Of a stretch of DNA of 64,000 bases, positions 16,270 through 25,466 are shown in pieces (the first letter of the stretch is position 1; each line of letters begins with the position of its first letter). The DNA comes from Streptomyces fulvoviolaceus (lineage in GTDB: Bacteria; Actinomycetota; Actinomycetes; Streptomycetales; Streptomycetaceae). The position numbers were made by a program, and so were the translations under genes. The notes under the pieces were generated by a model, which saw only the letters and a program-made list of their open reading frames with translations, was not told the origin of the DNA and did no database searches. Location of the stretch: positions 1-64,000 of the forward strand of contig NZ_JOEY01000056.1 in NCBI RefSeq assembly GCF_000718165.1, written 5' to 3'.

Positions 16270-17742
16270 TCAGTGCCACCAGGGGATCAGGGCATCCAGG
16301 TGGCGCCGCATCCGGTGCCGGGCCACCCCGGCGTCGCCCTGCACGATCGCGTCGAGGATGCGCTGGTGGACGTGCTGGACCTCGTCGGCCGCCGTGTCAC
16401 CCGGCAACGGCCGGTCGTGGCCGGACGCGTGCCGACGGAACAACTCGGTGATGATGGCGAGGAAGAGCGACAGCACCGGGTTGTCGGACAGGGCCGCCAG
16501 CTCGGAGTGGAACAGGTCGGCCTTGCGGGCGTCGTCGGCCGGACCCTCCGTGGCCCACCGGACGGCCTTCGTCAGGCGCTCGGCGACCAGCGCATCGCCC
16601 TCGGCGTGGCGGGCGGTGACCCTGGCGACGATGCCGAGTTCGATGGCGTTGCGGACGATCCGCAGGTCGTCGGCCGTGACGCCCTGGTACTCGAGGAAGA
16701 GCGCCATGGTGTCGATGCTGGCCTGCGGCTCGGGCTCGGTGACGATCAGGCCGCCGCCGGGGCCGCGGCGCATCCGGGCGACGGCGTGGTACTCGAGGAG
16801 CCGCACGGCCTCCCGCAGGACGGCCCTGCTGACTCCGTAGCGGGCGAGGAGGTCGGTCTCCGAACCGAGCACCATGCCGATCTGCCAGCCCCGCGCGGCG
16901 ATGTCGTCGTGGATCCGGGCGGCCAGCACCTCGGCGAGCTTGGCCCTCGGCCCCTCGGCCAGTTCGGGCTCGATCACGTTCCCCGCGATCCGCTGCCCGC
17001 GGCGCACCCGGTGCTTCTCGATCCAGGCGGCCACCGACTCCAGGTGTGCGGTCAGCTCCGTCTGCGCGCGTGCGCCGTTGTCGGAGACCACGGCGTCGAC
17101 GACGGCTTTGTGCGCCTGGTGCGAGGTCTCCTTCGCCGCGTGCATCTCCGCCTTGGAGATACGGCGGGAGGTGTGCGCGTACCGGGCGGTGAGGCGCGTG
17201 AGGACGTCGATGAACAGGTGCAGCACGGGGTTGCCCGACAGCTTGCCGAGCACCGGGTGCAGTGGGTCCTGCGAGTGGACCGACGGGTCGTCCCAGTGGG
17301 CGAGTTCGCCTTCGAGAGTGGCGCGGAGGGTGGTGATCCCCTCCTCCGTGATGCGGTCGGCGGCGAGTCCCGCGGCGATCGGTTCGAGGAGCTGGCGGGC
17401 CTGGAGCAGGTCCGTGACGCTGGTGCCGACGAACTCGAGGTAGATCACCATGGCCCGGGTCGCCGGTCCGGCGTCGGGGGCGCAGACGATCAAGCCGCCG
17501 TTCGGGCCACGCCGCATCCTGGCGACCTGGTGGTGCTCGACCAGCCGCACGGCCTCGCGCAGCACCGCGCGGCTCACGCCCAGGCGCTCCCGCAGGTCCA
17601 CTTCGGAGCCCAGCGACTCCCCGACGGGCCAGCCCTGGCGGATCACGGTGGCCTCGATGCGCTGCGCGGTCTGCGCGGCCAGTTTGCCGACCGGGGTGCC
17701 GGTCTCGCCGTCGGCGGGCTCGTGGTCGACGGCAGTCGCCAT
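16270..17742 (-). CDS. Tandem-duplicated GntR/FadR-family regulator
   Basis: 490 aa made of two complete FadR-type halves in one chain. Half 1 has a winged helix at about 20-86 and an FCD effector domain at about 95-240; half 2 has a winged helix at about 268-334 and an FCD domain at about 345-480. The recognition segment GVSRAVLREAVRL is identical at 55-67 and 303-315, and the wing VARMRRGPnGGLIV repeats at 73-86 and 321-334. One polypeptide could therefore bind a full palindrome as a pseudodimer. FadR-type proteins prefer GTM-N(0-1)-KAC sites, which fits the GTATAC boxes found across this locus. Ligand probably an acyl-CoA or steroid acid (inference). Confidence 0.9.
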   Translation of the reverse strand: MATAVDHEPADGETGTPVGKLAAQTAQRIEATVIRQGWPVGESLGSEVDLRERLGVSRAVLREAVRLVEHHQVARMRRGPNGGLIVCAPDAGPATRAMVIYLEFVGTSVTDLLQARQLLEPIAAGLAADRITEEGITTLRATLEGELAHWDDPSVHSQDPLHPVLGKLSGNPVLHLFIDVLTRLTARYAHTSRRISKAEMHAAKETSHQAHKAVVDAVVSDNGARAQTELTAHLESVAAWIEKHRVRRGQRIAGNVIEPELAEGPRAKLAEVLAARIHDDIAARGWQIGMVLGSETDLLARYGVSRAVLREAVRLLEYHAVARMRRGPGGGLIVTEPEPQASIDTMALFLEYQGVTADDLRIVRNAIELGIVARVTARHAEGDALVAERLTKAVRWATEGPADDARKADLFHSELAALSDNPVLSLFLAIITELFRRHASGHDRPLPGDTAADEVQHVHQRILDAIVQGDAGVARHRMRRHLDALIPWWH

Positions 17743-17758
17743 GGGCCAACTCCTCTGA

Positions 17759-17777
17759 GGGGATATTACGGATCCCC
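17759..17777. promoter_or_regulatory. Inverted repeat in the GntR promoter
   Basis: GGGGAT and ATCCCC separated by ATTACGG, 17-35 nt upstream of the GntR start. It may be an autoregulatory site or a 5' hairpin in the GntR mRNA; it differs from the GTATAC boxes. Confidence 0.3.
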
Positions 17778-17827
17778 AGTCTATTCGGCATGAACACCCG
17801 GCACTGGCAGACGGGCCAACACCATGG

Positions 17828-17843
17828 TTAGAGTATCCTCATT
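17828..17843. promoter_or_regulatory. GTATAC-family box (site 1)
   Basis: TTAGAGTATCCTCATT between the divergent GntR and ACAD genes. The reverse strand reads AGGATACTC, the same core as sites 9 and 11. It could allow the GntR protein to control both its own gene and the ACAD-P450-ADH operon. Confidence 0.5.
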
Positions 17844-17905
17844 TCGGACCGCCTGCATGACGAGGCCGCACGACCGGGCCACATGACGACAGGGAGCCGC
17901 CTGCG

Positions 17906-19117
17906 ATGCGTCTGGAGTCCACGCCCGAACTCGAAGCGTTCCGGAGGAAAGTGCGGTCCTTCGTCGCGGAGCACGCACCCGGCGTCAAGGCGCACTCCGG
18001 CGTGCGCGCGCCCGACCCCGGTCTGATGCCGGCGATCCGGGAGTGGACCGCGAAGCTGTACGAGGCGGGCTTCCTCGGGATCGGCTGGCCGGCGGAGTAC
18101 GGCGGCCGCCCCGACGCCCATCCGCTCGAACCGTTCGTCGTCGCCGAGGAGATCGCCCGCGCCCGCACCTGGCCGCCCGTCGGCGCGGCCTCGCTGGCCT
18201 CGGCCGCTCTGATCGACTTCGGCAGCACCGAGCAGCAAGCGCGCTTCCTGCCCCGTATCCGCACCTGCGAGGACGTGTGGTGCCAGCTGTTCAGCGAGCC
18301 GGAGGCGGGCAGCGACCTGGCGGCGCTGCGCACCAGGGCGCGCCGCGAGGGCGAGGAGTTCGTCGTCGACGGCCAGAAGGTGTGGACGACCAACGGCCAG
18401 CACGCCGACATGGGTTACCTGCTCGCGCGCACCGACGGCGACGCCCCGAAGCACAAGGGCATCACGGCGTTCGCCCTGGACATGCGCTGCCCCGGCGTGG
18501 ACATCCGGCCGCTGCGCGAGATCACCGGGACCACCGACTTCAACGAGGTCTTCCTCGACGGCGTCCGGATCCCGGCCGCGAACGTGATCGGCCGGGTCAA
18601 CGACGGCTGGCAGGTGGCGATGAGCAGCCTCGGCCGGGAGCGTTCCGGCGTGGCCGCGCGGGGCGTCGAGCTGTTCGCGGTGCTGGACGACCTGCTCGGG
18701 CTCGCGGAGGAGACGCCGGTCGGCGGGCGGCCCGGGCTCGACGACTCCGCCACCCGGCAGGCGATCGGTGAGCTCGCCGCGCGGGTGCATGTGAACGCCG
18801 CGATGATCGGCCTCGCCCAGTCGCGGATGCTGCACGGCACGGAGCAGCCCGCCGACGCCCTCCTGGGCAAGATCTTCTTCAGCGAACTCAACCACGACCT
18901 GGCCGACTTCGGCCTTCGACTGCAGGGCACGGACGGGCTGCTCGTCGAGGACGACCCGGAGGCAGTGGCCGGCGGCTGGTGGCAGGACGCCCATCTGTAC
19001 TCGCGGGCCTACACGATCGCCGGCGGGGCGAACGAGGTGCTGCGCACCCAGGTCGCCGAACGAGGGCTGGGGATGCCGCGGGAGCCTCGTCGGCCTTCGC
19101 CGGACCCTAAGGCTTGA
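17906..19117 (+). CDS. Acyl-CoA dehydrogenase (FadE-type)
   Basis: 403-aa ACAD with FSEPEAGSDLAALRT (FAD site) and VDGQKVWTTNGQHAD, and a C-terminal YTIAGGANEVLRTQVAERGLGMP in the catalytic/FAD tail region (shown here in part). Most like the longer, catalytic subunit of heteromeric steroid ACADs. First gene of a plus-strand operon with a P450 and a zinc alcohol dehydrogenase. The 63-bp gap to the P450 contains a second kind of palindrome. Confidence 0.88.
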   Translation: MRLESTPELEAFRRKVRSFVAEHAPGVKAHSGVRAPDPGLMPAIREWTAKLYEAGFLGIGWPAEYGGRPDAHPLEPFVVAEEIARARTWPPVGAASLASAALIDFGSTEQQARFLPRIRTCEDVWCQLFSEPEAGSDLAALRTRARREGEEFVVDGQKVWTTNGQHADMGYLLARTDGDAPKHKGITAFALDMRCPGVDIRPLREITGTTDFNEVFLDGVRIPAANVIGRVNDGWQVAMSSLGRERSGVAARGVELFAVLDDLLGLAEETPVGGRPGLDDSATRQAIGELAARVHVNAAMIGLAQSRMLHGTEQPADALLGKIFFSELNHDLADFGLRLQGTDGLLVEDDPEAVAGGWWQDAHLYSRAYTIAGGANEVLRTQVAERGLGMPREPRRPSPDPKA

Positions 19118-19118
19118 G

Positions 19119-19132
19119 TGTACCGACCGGTC
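19119..19132. promoter_or_regulatory. TGTACCGACCGGTC element, copy 1 (candidate TetR operator)
   Basis: A 14-base sequence found identically at 41619-41632. Here it continues with GACAT so that CGACCGGTCG is a perfect 10-bp palindrome. It overlaps the end region of the ACAD gene and lies about 52 nt before the P450 start. GACCGGTC-centred palindromes are common TetR-family operators; the cognate protein is unknown. Confidence 0.45.
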
Positions 19133-19183
19133 GACATAAACTTCCGTCGTCGAACGACGAAGTCGACGAGAGGACGGGAAACC

Positions 19184-20425
19184 ATGACCGAGGACGTGGC
19201 CGGCACCGACGTCACCGACGAGTTGCCGGAGTTTCCGTCTCCCCGATCGAGCGAATGTCCGTTCGCACCGCCGCCGGGTCTGCTCAAGCTGCACGACACG
19301 GGCAAGGCCGTCGTACGCGCCAGGACGTGGGACGGCACCACCCCCTGGGTCGTCACGACCCACGCCGCCCAGCGCCAACTGCTGACCGACCCACGGCTCA
19401 GCGCCGACATCGGTGCGCCCGGATACCCGCACACGACCGAGGCCATGAAGGCGCACGCGGCCGAGATCCAGCCGTCGATCAACAACACCGACGGCGCCGA
19501 GCACATTCGGTGGCGCCGGATGCTGACGAACTCGTTCACCCGTCACCGGATGGAGAAACTCCGCCCGGAGATCCAGCAGATCACCGATGACCTCATCGAC
19601 AGGATGCTGGCCGGTCCCAACCCGACCGACCTCAACGAGGCCCTGTCCCTGCCTCTGCCGTCGCTGATGATCTGTGCGCTCCTCGGAGTGCCGTACGAGG
19701 ACCACGAGTTCTTCCAGAAGCACGCCGGAATGACCAACGCGCGGTACAAGACCCCCGAGGAGGCGGCCCGGTCGACGGCGGATCTGCGCCGCTACATCGC
19801 CGGGCTCATCGAGGCCAAGATGGACGATCCCGGTGAGGACGTCCTCTCCGACCTCGGCGCACGCGTCAAGGAAGGCGTGCTCTCCATGGAGGACGCCGCC
19901 CCGCTGGGACACATCCTGCTGGTCGCCGGCCACGACACCAGCGCCAACATGATCACGCTGGGCACCGCGCTGCTGCTGCAGAACCCCGACCAGCTCGCGG
20001 GCCTGCGCGAGCACGCCGATGACCCGAAGTACGTGACCGGTGCCGTCGAGGAGCTGCTGCGCTACCTCACCATCCCGCATCTGCTGGCGCGGCGGGCGGT
20101 GGTGGAGGACATCGAGATCGACGGTGAGACCGTCCGCGCGGGCGAGGGCGTCATCGCGTCGCTGCCGGCGGCCAACTGGGACCCGCAGGCGTTCCCCGAG
20201 CCCGGGAAGCTCGATCTCACCCGCGCCGCAGCACATCACCATGCGTTCGGCTGGGGCCCGCACCAGTGCGTCGGACAACAGCTGGCCCGCGTCGAACTGC
20301 ACGTCGTGTTCAGCACGCTGTTCCGCCGGGTGCCCACCTTGCGGCTCGCGGTCGACGTCTCGGAGCTGAAGTTCAAGGAGGACTCGCAGGCCTACGGCAT
20401 CTACGACCTGCCTGTCACCTGGTAA
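19184..20425 (+). CDS. Cytochrome P450 (CYP105-like bacterial class I)
   Basis: 413-aa soluble P450. The I-helix oxygen-binding motif AGHDTSAN, the K-helix EELLR and the heme loop FGWGPHQCVGQQLA with Cys362 as the axial ligand are all present. It needs a separate ferredoxin, for which the protein at 8636-8824 is a candidate. Second gene of the ACAD-P450-ADH operon; with the alcohol dehydrogenase downstream it probably hydroxylates the substrate and the ADH oxidises the alcohol (inference). Not clearly a CYP125/CYP142 side-chain oxidase by motif. Confidence 0.88.
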   Translation: MTEDVAGTDVTDELPEFPSPRSSECPFAPPPGLLKLHDTGKAVVRARTWDGTTPWVVTTHAAQRQLLTDPRLSADIGAPGYPHTTEAMKAHAAEIQPSINNTDGAEHIRWRRMLTNSFTRHRMEKLRPEIQQITDDLIDRMLAGPNPTDLNEALSLPLPSLMICALLGVPYEDHEFFQKHAGMTNARYKTPEEAARSTADLRRYIAGLIEAKMDDPGEDVLSDLGARVKEGVLSMEDAAPLGHILLVAGHDTSANMITLGTALLLQNPDQLAGLREHADDPKYVTGAVEELLRYLTIPHLLARRAVVEDIEIDGETVRAGEGVIASLPAANWDPQAFPEPGKLDLTRAAAHHHAFGWGPHQCVGQQLARVELHVVFSTLFRRVPTLRLAVDVSELKFKEDSQAYGIYDLPVTW

Positions 20426-20453
20426 CCAGCAGCCCGCAGAAGGAGTCACCTCG

Positions 20454-21497
20454 ATGGCCACGATGAAGTCCGTCCTGACCGACGCGAAGAACGAGGTCGA
20501 GGTGGTCGAGATCGAGCGCCCCGTGCCCGGCCCCAAGGACGCGCTGGTACGGATCCGCGCCTGCGGCATCTGCGGCACCGACACGTTCTTCGTCCAGGCG
20601 GGCGGCACCCCCTACAACCACCCCGGCTTGGTGGTGCCGCTGCCGCTCGGTCACGAACCCGCCGGCGAAGTCGTCGAGGTGGGCTCCGAGGTCTCGGACC
20701 TCAAGCCCGGGGACCGGGTGGTCGTCAACCCGCAGGCGGCGCCCTCCGGAATCATCGGCTGCGGCGGCGAGCTGGGCGGGATGAACGAGTACCTGCTCGT
20801 CGAGAACGCGGTGCTCGGCGAGAGCGTGGCCGTGTTCCCGGACACCGTGCCCTTCGACGTGGCCGCGCTCAACGAGCCGATGGCGGTGGCCCTGCACTGC
20901 GTGAACCGCTCGGAGGCCGGGCCCGCCGACAAGGTCGTCGTCTTCGGCGCCGGGCCCATCGGCCTGGGCGCGACCATCTGGCTGAAGCTGCGCGGCGTGG
21001 GGCACGTGGTCGTCGCGGACGTCATCCCCGAGCGTCTGAAGACCGCACTCGCCGTCGGCGCGGACGCCGTCATCAACTCCGCCGAGGAGGACGTCACCGC
21101 CCGGCTGACGGAGCTGCACGGTGAGGCGGCCAACGCGCTGGGCCAGCCCCGTCCGGGTACCGACATCTACATCGACGCGGCCGGCGTCGCTGCCGTCTTC
21201 AACACCACCGTCGACGCCGCCAAGTGGGGCGCCAAGCTGGTCATGGTCGGTGTGCAGAAGCCGTCCGCCGCGATCGACCTGGGCGGGATGCTGCGCAGCG
21301 AGCTCACCCTCATCGCCTCCCAGGGGTACCCCACCGAGATCTTCGAGGTGACCGCGGAACTCACGGAGCACAGGGACCGTTTCGCCGAGCTCATCAGCCA
21401 CCGCGTCCCGTTCTCCGAGGTCCACCGGGCCTTCGAGCTCGCACTGACTCCCGGGGCCGCCGAGAAGGTCATCGTCACCTTCGACGACGAGGAGTGA
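20454..21497 (+). CDS. Zinc-dependent alcohol dehydrogenase (MDR family)
   Basis: 347-aa medium-chain dehydrogenase of the threonine/sorbitol/butanediol dehydrogenase group. Catalytic zinc residues are visible in ACGICGTDTFF and LPLGHEPAGEV, and the Rossmann motif is VFGAGPIGLGA. The loop that normally holds four structural-zinc cysteines has only one, so the structural zinc is probably absent. AGGAG precedes the ATG. It likely oxidises the alcohol made by the P450 encoded 28 bp upstream. Confidence 0.88.
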   Translation: MATMKSVLTDAKNEVEVVEIERPVPGPKDALVRIRACGICGTDTFFVQAGGTPYNHPGLVVPLPLGHEPAGEVVEVGSEVSDLKPGDRVVVNPQAAPSGIIGCGGELGGMNEYLLVENAVLGESVAVFPDTVPFDVAALNEPMAVALHCVNRSEAGPADKVVVFGAGPIGLGATIWLKLRGVGHVVVADVIPERLKTALAVGADAVINSAEEDVTARLTELHGEAANALGQPRPGTDIYIDAAGVAAVFNTTVDAAKWGAKLVMVGVQKPSAAIDLGGMLRSELTLIASQGYPTEIFEVTAELTEHRDRFAELISHRVPFSEVHRAFELALTPGAAEKVIVTFDDEE

Positions 21498-21531
21498 GCG
21501 ACCACGGACACGGGCGCCGATACCGTGCCGC

Positions 21532-23184
21532 CTACTCCCCCATCCTCAGCAGCATCGCCCCCGACGGCACTCCCCCGCCCGCGGTGACCACCGCCACCCG
21601 GGCGTCCTCGACCTGGCGCCCGTGCGCGTCGCCGCGCAGTTGCAGCATGGCCTCGCGGACGAATCCGTAGCCGTGCAGGCGGCCCGCCGAAAGCTGGCCG
21701 CCGTGCGGGTTCAGCGGGAGGTCGCCGTCCAGGGCGATGGTCTTGCCGTCGGCGATGAAGTCGCTCGCCTCGCCCGGTCCGCAGAAGCCGAGGCCCTCGA
21801 TCCAGGACAGGGCGTTGAAGGTGAACCCGTCGTAGAGCAGGGCCACGTCGACGTCGGCGGGGGTCAGGTCGGTGCGTGTCCACAGGTGCGCGGAGGGGCC
21901 CTTCGACTGGGGCAGGTGGGTCAGGGTGTCCTGGTCCCAGCTGAGCCGTTCGGCGACGGCCGTGCCGACGGACTCGACCAGGACGGGCGGGCGGGGACGG
22001 TCGTACGCCGTCTCGAGTGCGGAGACGACGACGGCCACCGCGCCGTCGCAGGGGACGTCGCAGTCGTAGAGGCCGAACGGGGTCGTGATCATGCGGGCGT
22101 CGAAGTAGTCGTCGAGCGTCAGCGGGTCGCGGTGCAGGGCTTCGGGGTTGCGTGCCGCGCCCGCCCGCGCGGTGACGGCGATCGCGCCGAGTGCCTCGCG
22201 GCCGACGCCGTAACGGTGCATGTAGTGCGAGGCGTTGCAGCCGATCCACTGGGCGGCCGACATGGCCCCGAAGGGCGCGCGGAACTCGAACATGCCGGTC
22301 GCGCGGCCGCCGGACGCCTGCCACTGGCCGGAGCGGACCAGCGCGCCGTGGGAGGACTCCCACACCGTGCGGAAGCACAGGACGTGTCGGCACAGGCCGG
22401 CCGCGACGGCGAGCATGCCGGCGGTGATCGAGCCGATCTGGCCCGACACTTCGCGCGCGCCGTTGACCCAGGTGGGGTGCAGTTGCAGGGCCTCGGTGAG
22501 GGCGGTGATGCCGCCTTCGCTCATGCCGTCGGGGCTCGGCCCGGGGTAGGTGGAGAGCCCGTCGATGTCGTCGAGGTCGAGCCCTGCGTCCGCGACCGCG
22601 GCCAGGCAGGCGTCGACGGTCAGGGAGAGCGGGTCGACCATGAGCCGTCTGCCGACGCGGGACTGGCCCACGCCGGTCAGCGCTACCTTGTCCTCGTACT
22701 TCCGAGGGGAAGCCATGGGCCGTACGCGGACTTCCCGCGGCTCGGGCAGCGGGCCGGGGCCTTCGGCGGCCTCGGTCTCGGGATCCGGTTCGAACAGGGG
22801 GATGTACACGTCCTCGTGCTGCTCGATGCGCACGCGGACCCGCATGCCGATGCGTACCTCGTCCGGCTCGCAGCCGACGATGTTGGTGGTGAGGCGGGCC
22901 CGGTCGTCCTCGGCGAGGGCGACCACGGCGACGACGTACGGCGGCGGGAACCTGGGCAGCCACTTCTGGTGGTTGACGCTGAAGCCGACGACCACCGCCT
23001 TCCCCGAGACGGGGGCGAGTGCCACCGCTCGGCTGCGGCAGGAGGGGCACACCGGCAGCGGCGGGTGGAAGTGGCGATCGCAGTCGGCGCAGTGGGAGAT
23101 CCGCAGCACGCCGTCGGCGCCGGAGCTCCAGAACTCGGCGCTGGCGAGGGTGGGTTGGGGCAGGGGACGTTCGACCTGGGTCAT
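21532..23184 (-). CDS. DUF35 (OB-fold) fused to Ltp2-like thiolase-fold aldolase
   Basis: 550 aa. Residues 1-135 are a DUF35 domain with a zinc ribbon (Cys32, 35, 46, 49) and an OB fold; 160-550 is a thiolase-fold domain. The thiolase nucleophile Cys is absent (REVSGQIGSI at 244-253) and the terminal CxG motif is AGG (535-537), as in non-thiolytic Ltp2. Ltp2 is the retro-aldolase that removes the last three side-chain carbons of steroids and works with a DUF35 domain carried by ChsH2 (known). Here the two partners are one chain. The ATG overlaps the thiolase stop (ATGA); last gene of the ten-gene operon. A different aldolase substrate is possible. Confidence 0.85.
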   Translation of the reverse strand: MTQVERPLPQPTLASAEFWSSGADGVLRISHCADCDRHFHPPLPVCPSCRSRAVALAPVSGKAVVVGFSVNHQKWLPRFPPPYVVAVVALAEDDRARLTTNIVGCEPDEVRIGMRVRVRIEQHEDVYIPLFEPDPETEAAEGPGPLPEPREVRVRPMASPRKYEDKVALTGVGQSRVGRRLMVDPLSLTVDACLAAVADAGLDLDDIDGLSTYPGPSPDGMSEGGITALTEALQLHPTWVNGAREVSGQIGSITAGMLAVAAGLCRHVLCFRTVWESSHGALVRSGQWQASGGRATGMFEFRAPFGAMSAAQWIGCNASHYMHRYGVGREALGAIAVTARAGAARNPEALHRDPLTLDDYFDARMITTPFGLYDCDVPCDGAVAVVVSALETAYDRPRPPVLVESVGTAVAERLSWDQDTLTHLPQSKGPSAHLWTRTDLTPADVDVALLYDGFTFNALSWIEGLGFCGPGEASDFIADGKTIALDGDLPLNPHGGQLSAGRLHGYGFVREAMLQLRGDAHGRQVEDARVAVVTAGGGVPSGAMLLRMGE

Positions 23185-24326
23185 CGCAGCAGCTCGATGA
23201 TCGTGGCGTTCGCGGTGCCGCCGCCCTCGCACATGGTCTGGAGTCCGTACCGCAGGTTCTCGCGCCGCATCCGGGCCAGCAGTCGTGTCATCAGGATGGC
23301 GCCGGAGCCGCCGAGCGGGTGGCCGACGCCGATCGCCCCGCCCAGCGGGTTGAGCCGCTCGGGGTCGGCGCCGGTCTCGGCCAGCCAGGCCAACGGGACG
23401 GGGGCGAAGGCCTCGTTGACCTCGTAGACGCCGATGTCGTCGATGGACAGCCCGGAGCGGCTCAGCGCCTTCTCGGTCGCGGGGATCGGGCCGAGGAGCA
23501 TCGTGATCGGATCCGCGCCGCTGACCGCTCCGGAGTGGTAGCGGGCGATCGGGGTGAGGCCGAGTTCGCGGGCCCGCTCCGGGGTGGTGATGAGCAGGGC
23601 GGCCGCGCCGTCGGAGATCTGGGAGGCGTTTCCGGCGTGGATCACGCCGTCCTCCTTGAACGACGGCTTGAGGCCGGCCAGCGTCTCGACCGATGTCCCT
23701 CGCCTCAGCCCCTCGTCCACGGTGAATTTCGTACCCTCGACCTCGATCGGCACGATGTGGTCGTCGAAGACGCCCGCGTCGATCGCCGCGGCGGCCTTGG
23801 CGTGCGACTCGGCGGCGAACTCGTCGAGCCGGGTGCGGCTGAACCCCCAGCGTTCGGCGATGAGTTCGGCTCCGGTGCCCTGGCTGAACTCGACTCCGCC
23901 GTAGCGGGCCAGGGCGGCGGGGCCGTACGGCTGGCCCGTGGTCCGGTGCGAGCCGAGCGGCACCCGGCTCATGGTCTCCACACCGCCCGCCACCACCAGG
24001 TCGTACTGGCCCGCCATGACGGCGTGTGCGGCTTGGTCGACCGCCTGCTGGCTGGAGCCGCAGGCCCGGTTGACCGTGACGGCCGGGACGTGTTCGGGCC
24101 AGCCCGCGGCGAGTACGGCGAACCGGCCGACGTTGCTGGACTGGTCGCCGATCTGGGTGACGCAGCCCCAGATCACGTCGTCCACCGTGCCCGGGTCGAT
24201 GCCGGTCCGCTCCACCAGGGCGTTGAGCACCTTGGACGACAGATCCGCCGCGTGCACCGAGGCCAGCGAGCCGTTGCGCTTGCCGATGGGTGTGCGTACG
24301 GCGTCGACGATGACGGCGTCTCGCAT
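23181..24326 (-). CDS. Acetyl-CoA acetyltransferase (thiolase, FadA5-like)
   Basis: 381-aa type II thiolase with intact catalysis: nucleophile Cys89 in NRACGSSQQA, His336 in GVGHPLGGSGA and Cys366 in CEGGGTANA. It cleaves 3-oxoacyl-CoA with CoA, releasing acetyl- or propionyl-CoA. Within the operon it lies between the racemase and the Ltp2-like gene, as expected for one complete beta-oxidation round of a side chain before retro-aldol cleavage. Confidence 0.92.
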   Translation of the reverse strand: MRDAVIVDAVRTPIGKRNGSLASVHAADLSSKVLNALVERTGIDPGTVDDVIWGCVTQIGDQSSNVGRFAVLAAGWPEHVPAVTVNRACGSSQQAVDQAAHAVMAGQYDLVVAGGVETMSRVPLGSHRTTGQPYGPAALARYGGVEFSQGTGAELIAERWGFSRTRLDEFAAESHAKAAAAIDAGVFDDHIVPIEVEGTKFTVDEGLRRGTSVETLAGLKPSFKEDGVIHAGNASQISDGAAALLITTPERARELGLTPIARYHSGAVSGADPITMLLGPIPATEKALSRSGLSIDDIGVYEVNEAFAPVPLAWLAETGADPERLNPLGGAIGVGHPLGGSGAILMTRLLARMRRENLRYGLQTMCEGGGTANATIIELLR

Positions 24327-24348
24327 GAAAGCTCCTTCGTGAGTCAGG

Positions 24349-25464
24349 TCAGTCGGAGGGCCGCACGGGGACGCCCCAGTCGCGGAACACCGCGCGGGTG
24401 TCGGCGCCGACAGCCGGTGCCGCGGGGCCTGGGTTCGACGGTGTCGCCGAGAAGCGGGGCGCGGCGGCCGGCTGGACCACTCCGTCGCGGGCGATCAGGC
24501 TGCCGCGGGCGGCCAGGTGCGGGTGCGCGGCGGCCTCGGTCAGGCTCAGGACGGGCGCCACGCAGGCGTCGGTCCCCTCGAACAGCGCGGCCCACTCGTC
24601 CCGGGTGCGCTCCGCGAACCGTTTCTCGAGCAGCTGCCGCAGCTGTGGCCAGGTCGACTGGTCGTGCTGCCGGTCCGGATCCACGTCGAGGTCGAGCAGC
24701 TCGATCAGGCGCCGGTAGAACTTGGGCTCCAGCGCGCCGACGGCCACGTGGCGGCCGTCCTTCGTGCCGTACACGGCGTAGAAGGGCCAGCCGCCGTCGA
24801 ACCGGTTGATCCCCCGCTCGTCGCTCCACTCGCCGCGCCCGAGCTTGGCGAAGGTGCTGGCGAGGAGGTGGGCGGTGCCGTCGACGATGGCCGCGTCGAC
24901 GACCTGACCGCGGCCGGTGCGTGCGACGGTGTGCAGGGCGGCCAGCACACCGATCACCAGGTAGCAGCCGCCGCCCCCGAAGTCGCCCACGAGGTTGAGC
25001 GGGATCTGGGGCGGGCCGTCCGCGTCCCCGATGGCACCGAGGGCACCGGTCAGCGCGATGTAGGTGATGTCGTGTCCGGCCGCGGCGGCGAGGGGTCCGT
25101 CCTGGCCCCAGCCGGTCATCCGGCCGTAGACCAGGCGGGGATTGCGGGCCAGGCAGTCGTGCGGTCCGATCCCGAGGCGTTCGGTGACGCCGGGGCGGAA
25201 TCCCTCGATCAACACGTCGGCACGCTCTACAAGTTGGAGGAGGGCGGCGGGTCCGGACGGGTGCTTGAGGTCGAGTACGACCGACCGCTTGCCTCGGTTG
25301 AGTACGTCCGCCGGGCCGCCCGCGTCCGATTCCTGCGCCCGCTCGGCCCGGTCCACGCGGACGACCTCCGCCCCGAGGTCGGCGAGCAGCATCCCGGCGA
25401 ACGGTCCCGGACCGATGCCGCCCAGCTCGACCACTCGGACGTCGGCGAGGGGCCCTGTCGTCAT
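24349..25464 (-). CDS. Alpha-methylacyl-CoA racemase (CaiB/BaiF family)
   Basis: 371 aa. Family III CoA-transferase fold with the racemase signatures GRMTGWGQDGPLA and GHDITYIALTGAL, carrying the active-site His of AMACR/Mcr-type enzymes, and FGGGGCYLVIGVLAAL. It would epimerise the 2-methyl centre of the activated side chain (for example C25 of a sterol acid) so that the stereospecific ACAD can act. ATG 25464 starts 2 nt after the crotonase stop; the longer frame upstream is not conserved. Confidence 0.87.
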   Translation of the reverse strand: MTTGPLADVRVVELGGIGPGPFAGMLLADLGAEVVRVDRAERAQESDAGGPADVLNRGKRSVVLDLKHPSGPAALLQLVERADVLIEGFRPGVTERLGIGPHDCLARNPRLVYGRMTGWGQDGPLAAAAGHDITYIALTGALGAIGDADGPPQIPLNLVGDFGGGGCYLVIGVLAALHTVARTGRGQVVDAAIVDGTAHLLASTFAKLGRGEWSDERGINRFDGGWPFYAVYGTKDGRHVAVGALEPKFYRRLIELLDLDVDPDRQHDQSTWPQLRQLLEKRFAERTRDEWAALFEGTDACVAPVLSLTEAAAHPHLAARGSLIARDGVVQPAAAPRFSATPSNPGPAAPAVGADTRAVFRDWGVPVRPSD

Positions 25465-25466
25465 GG

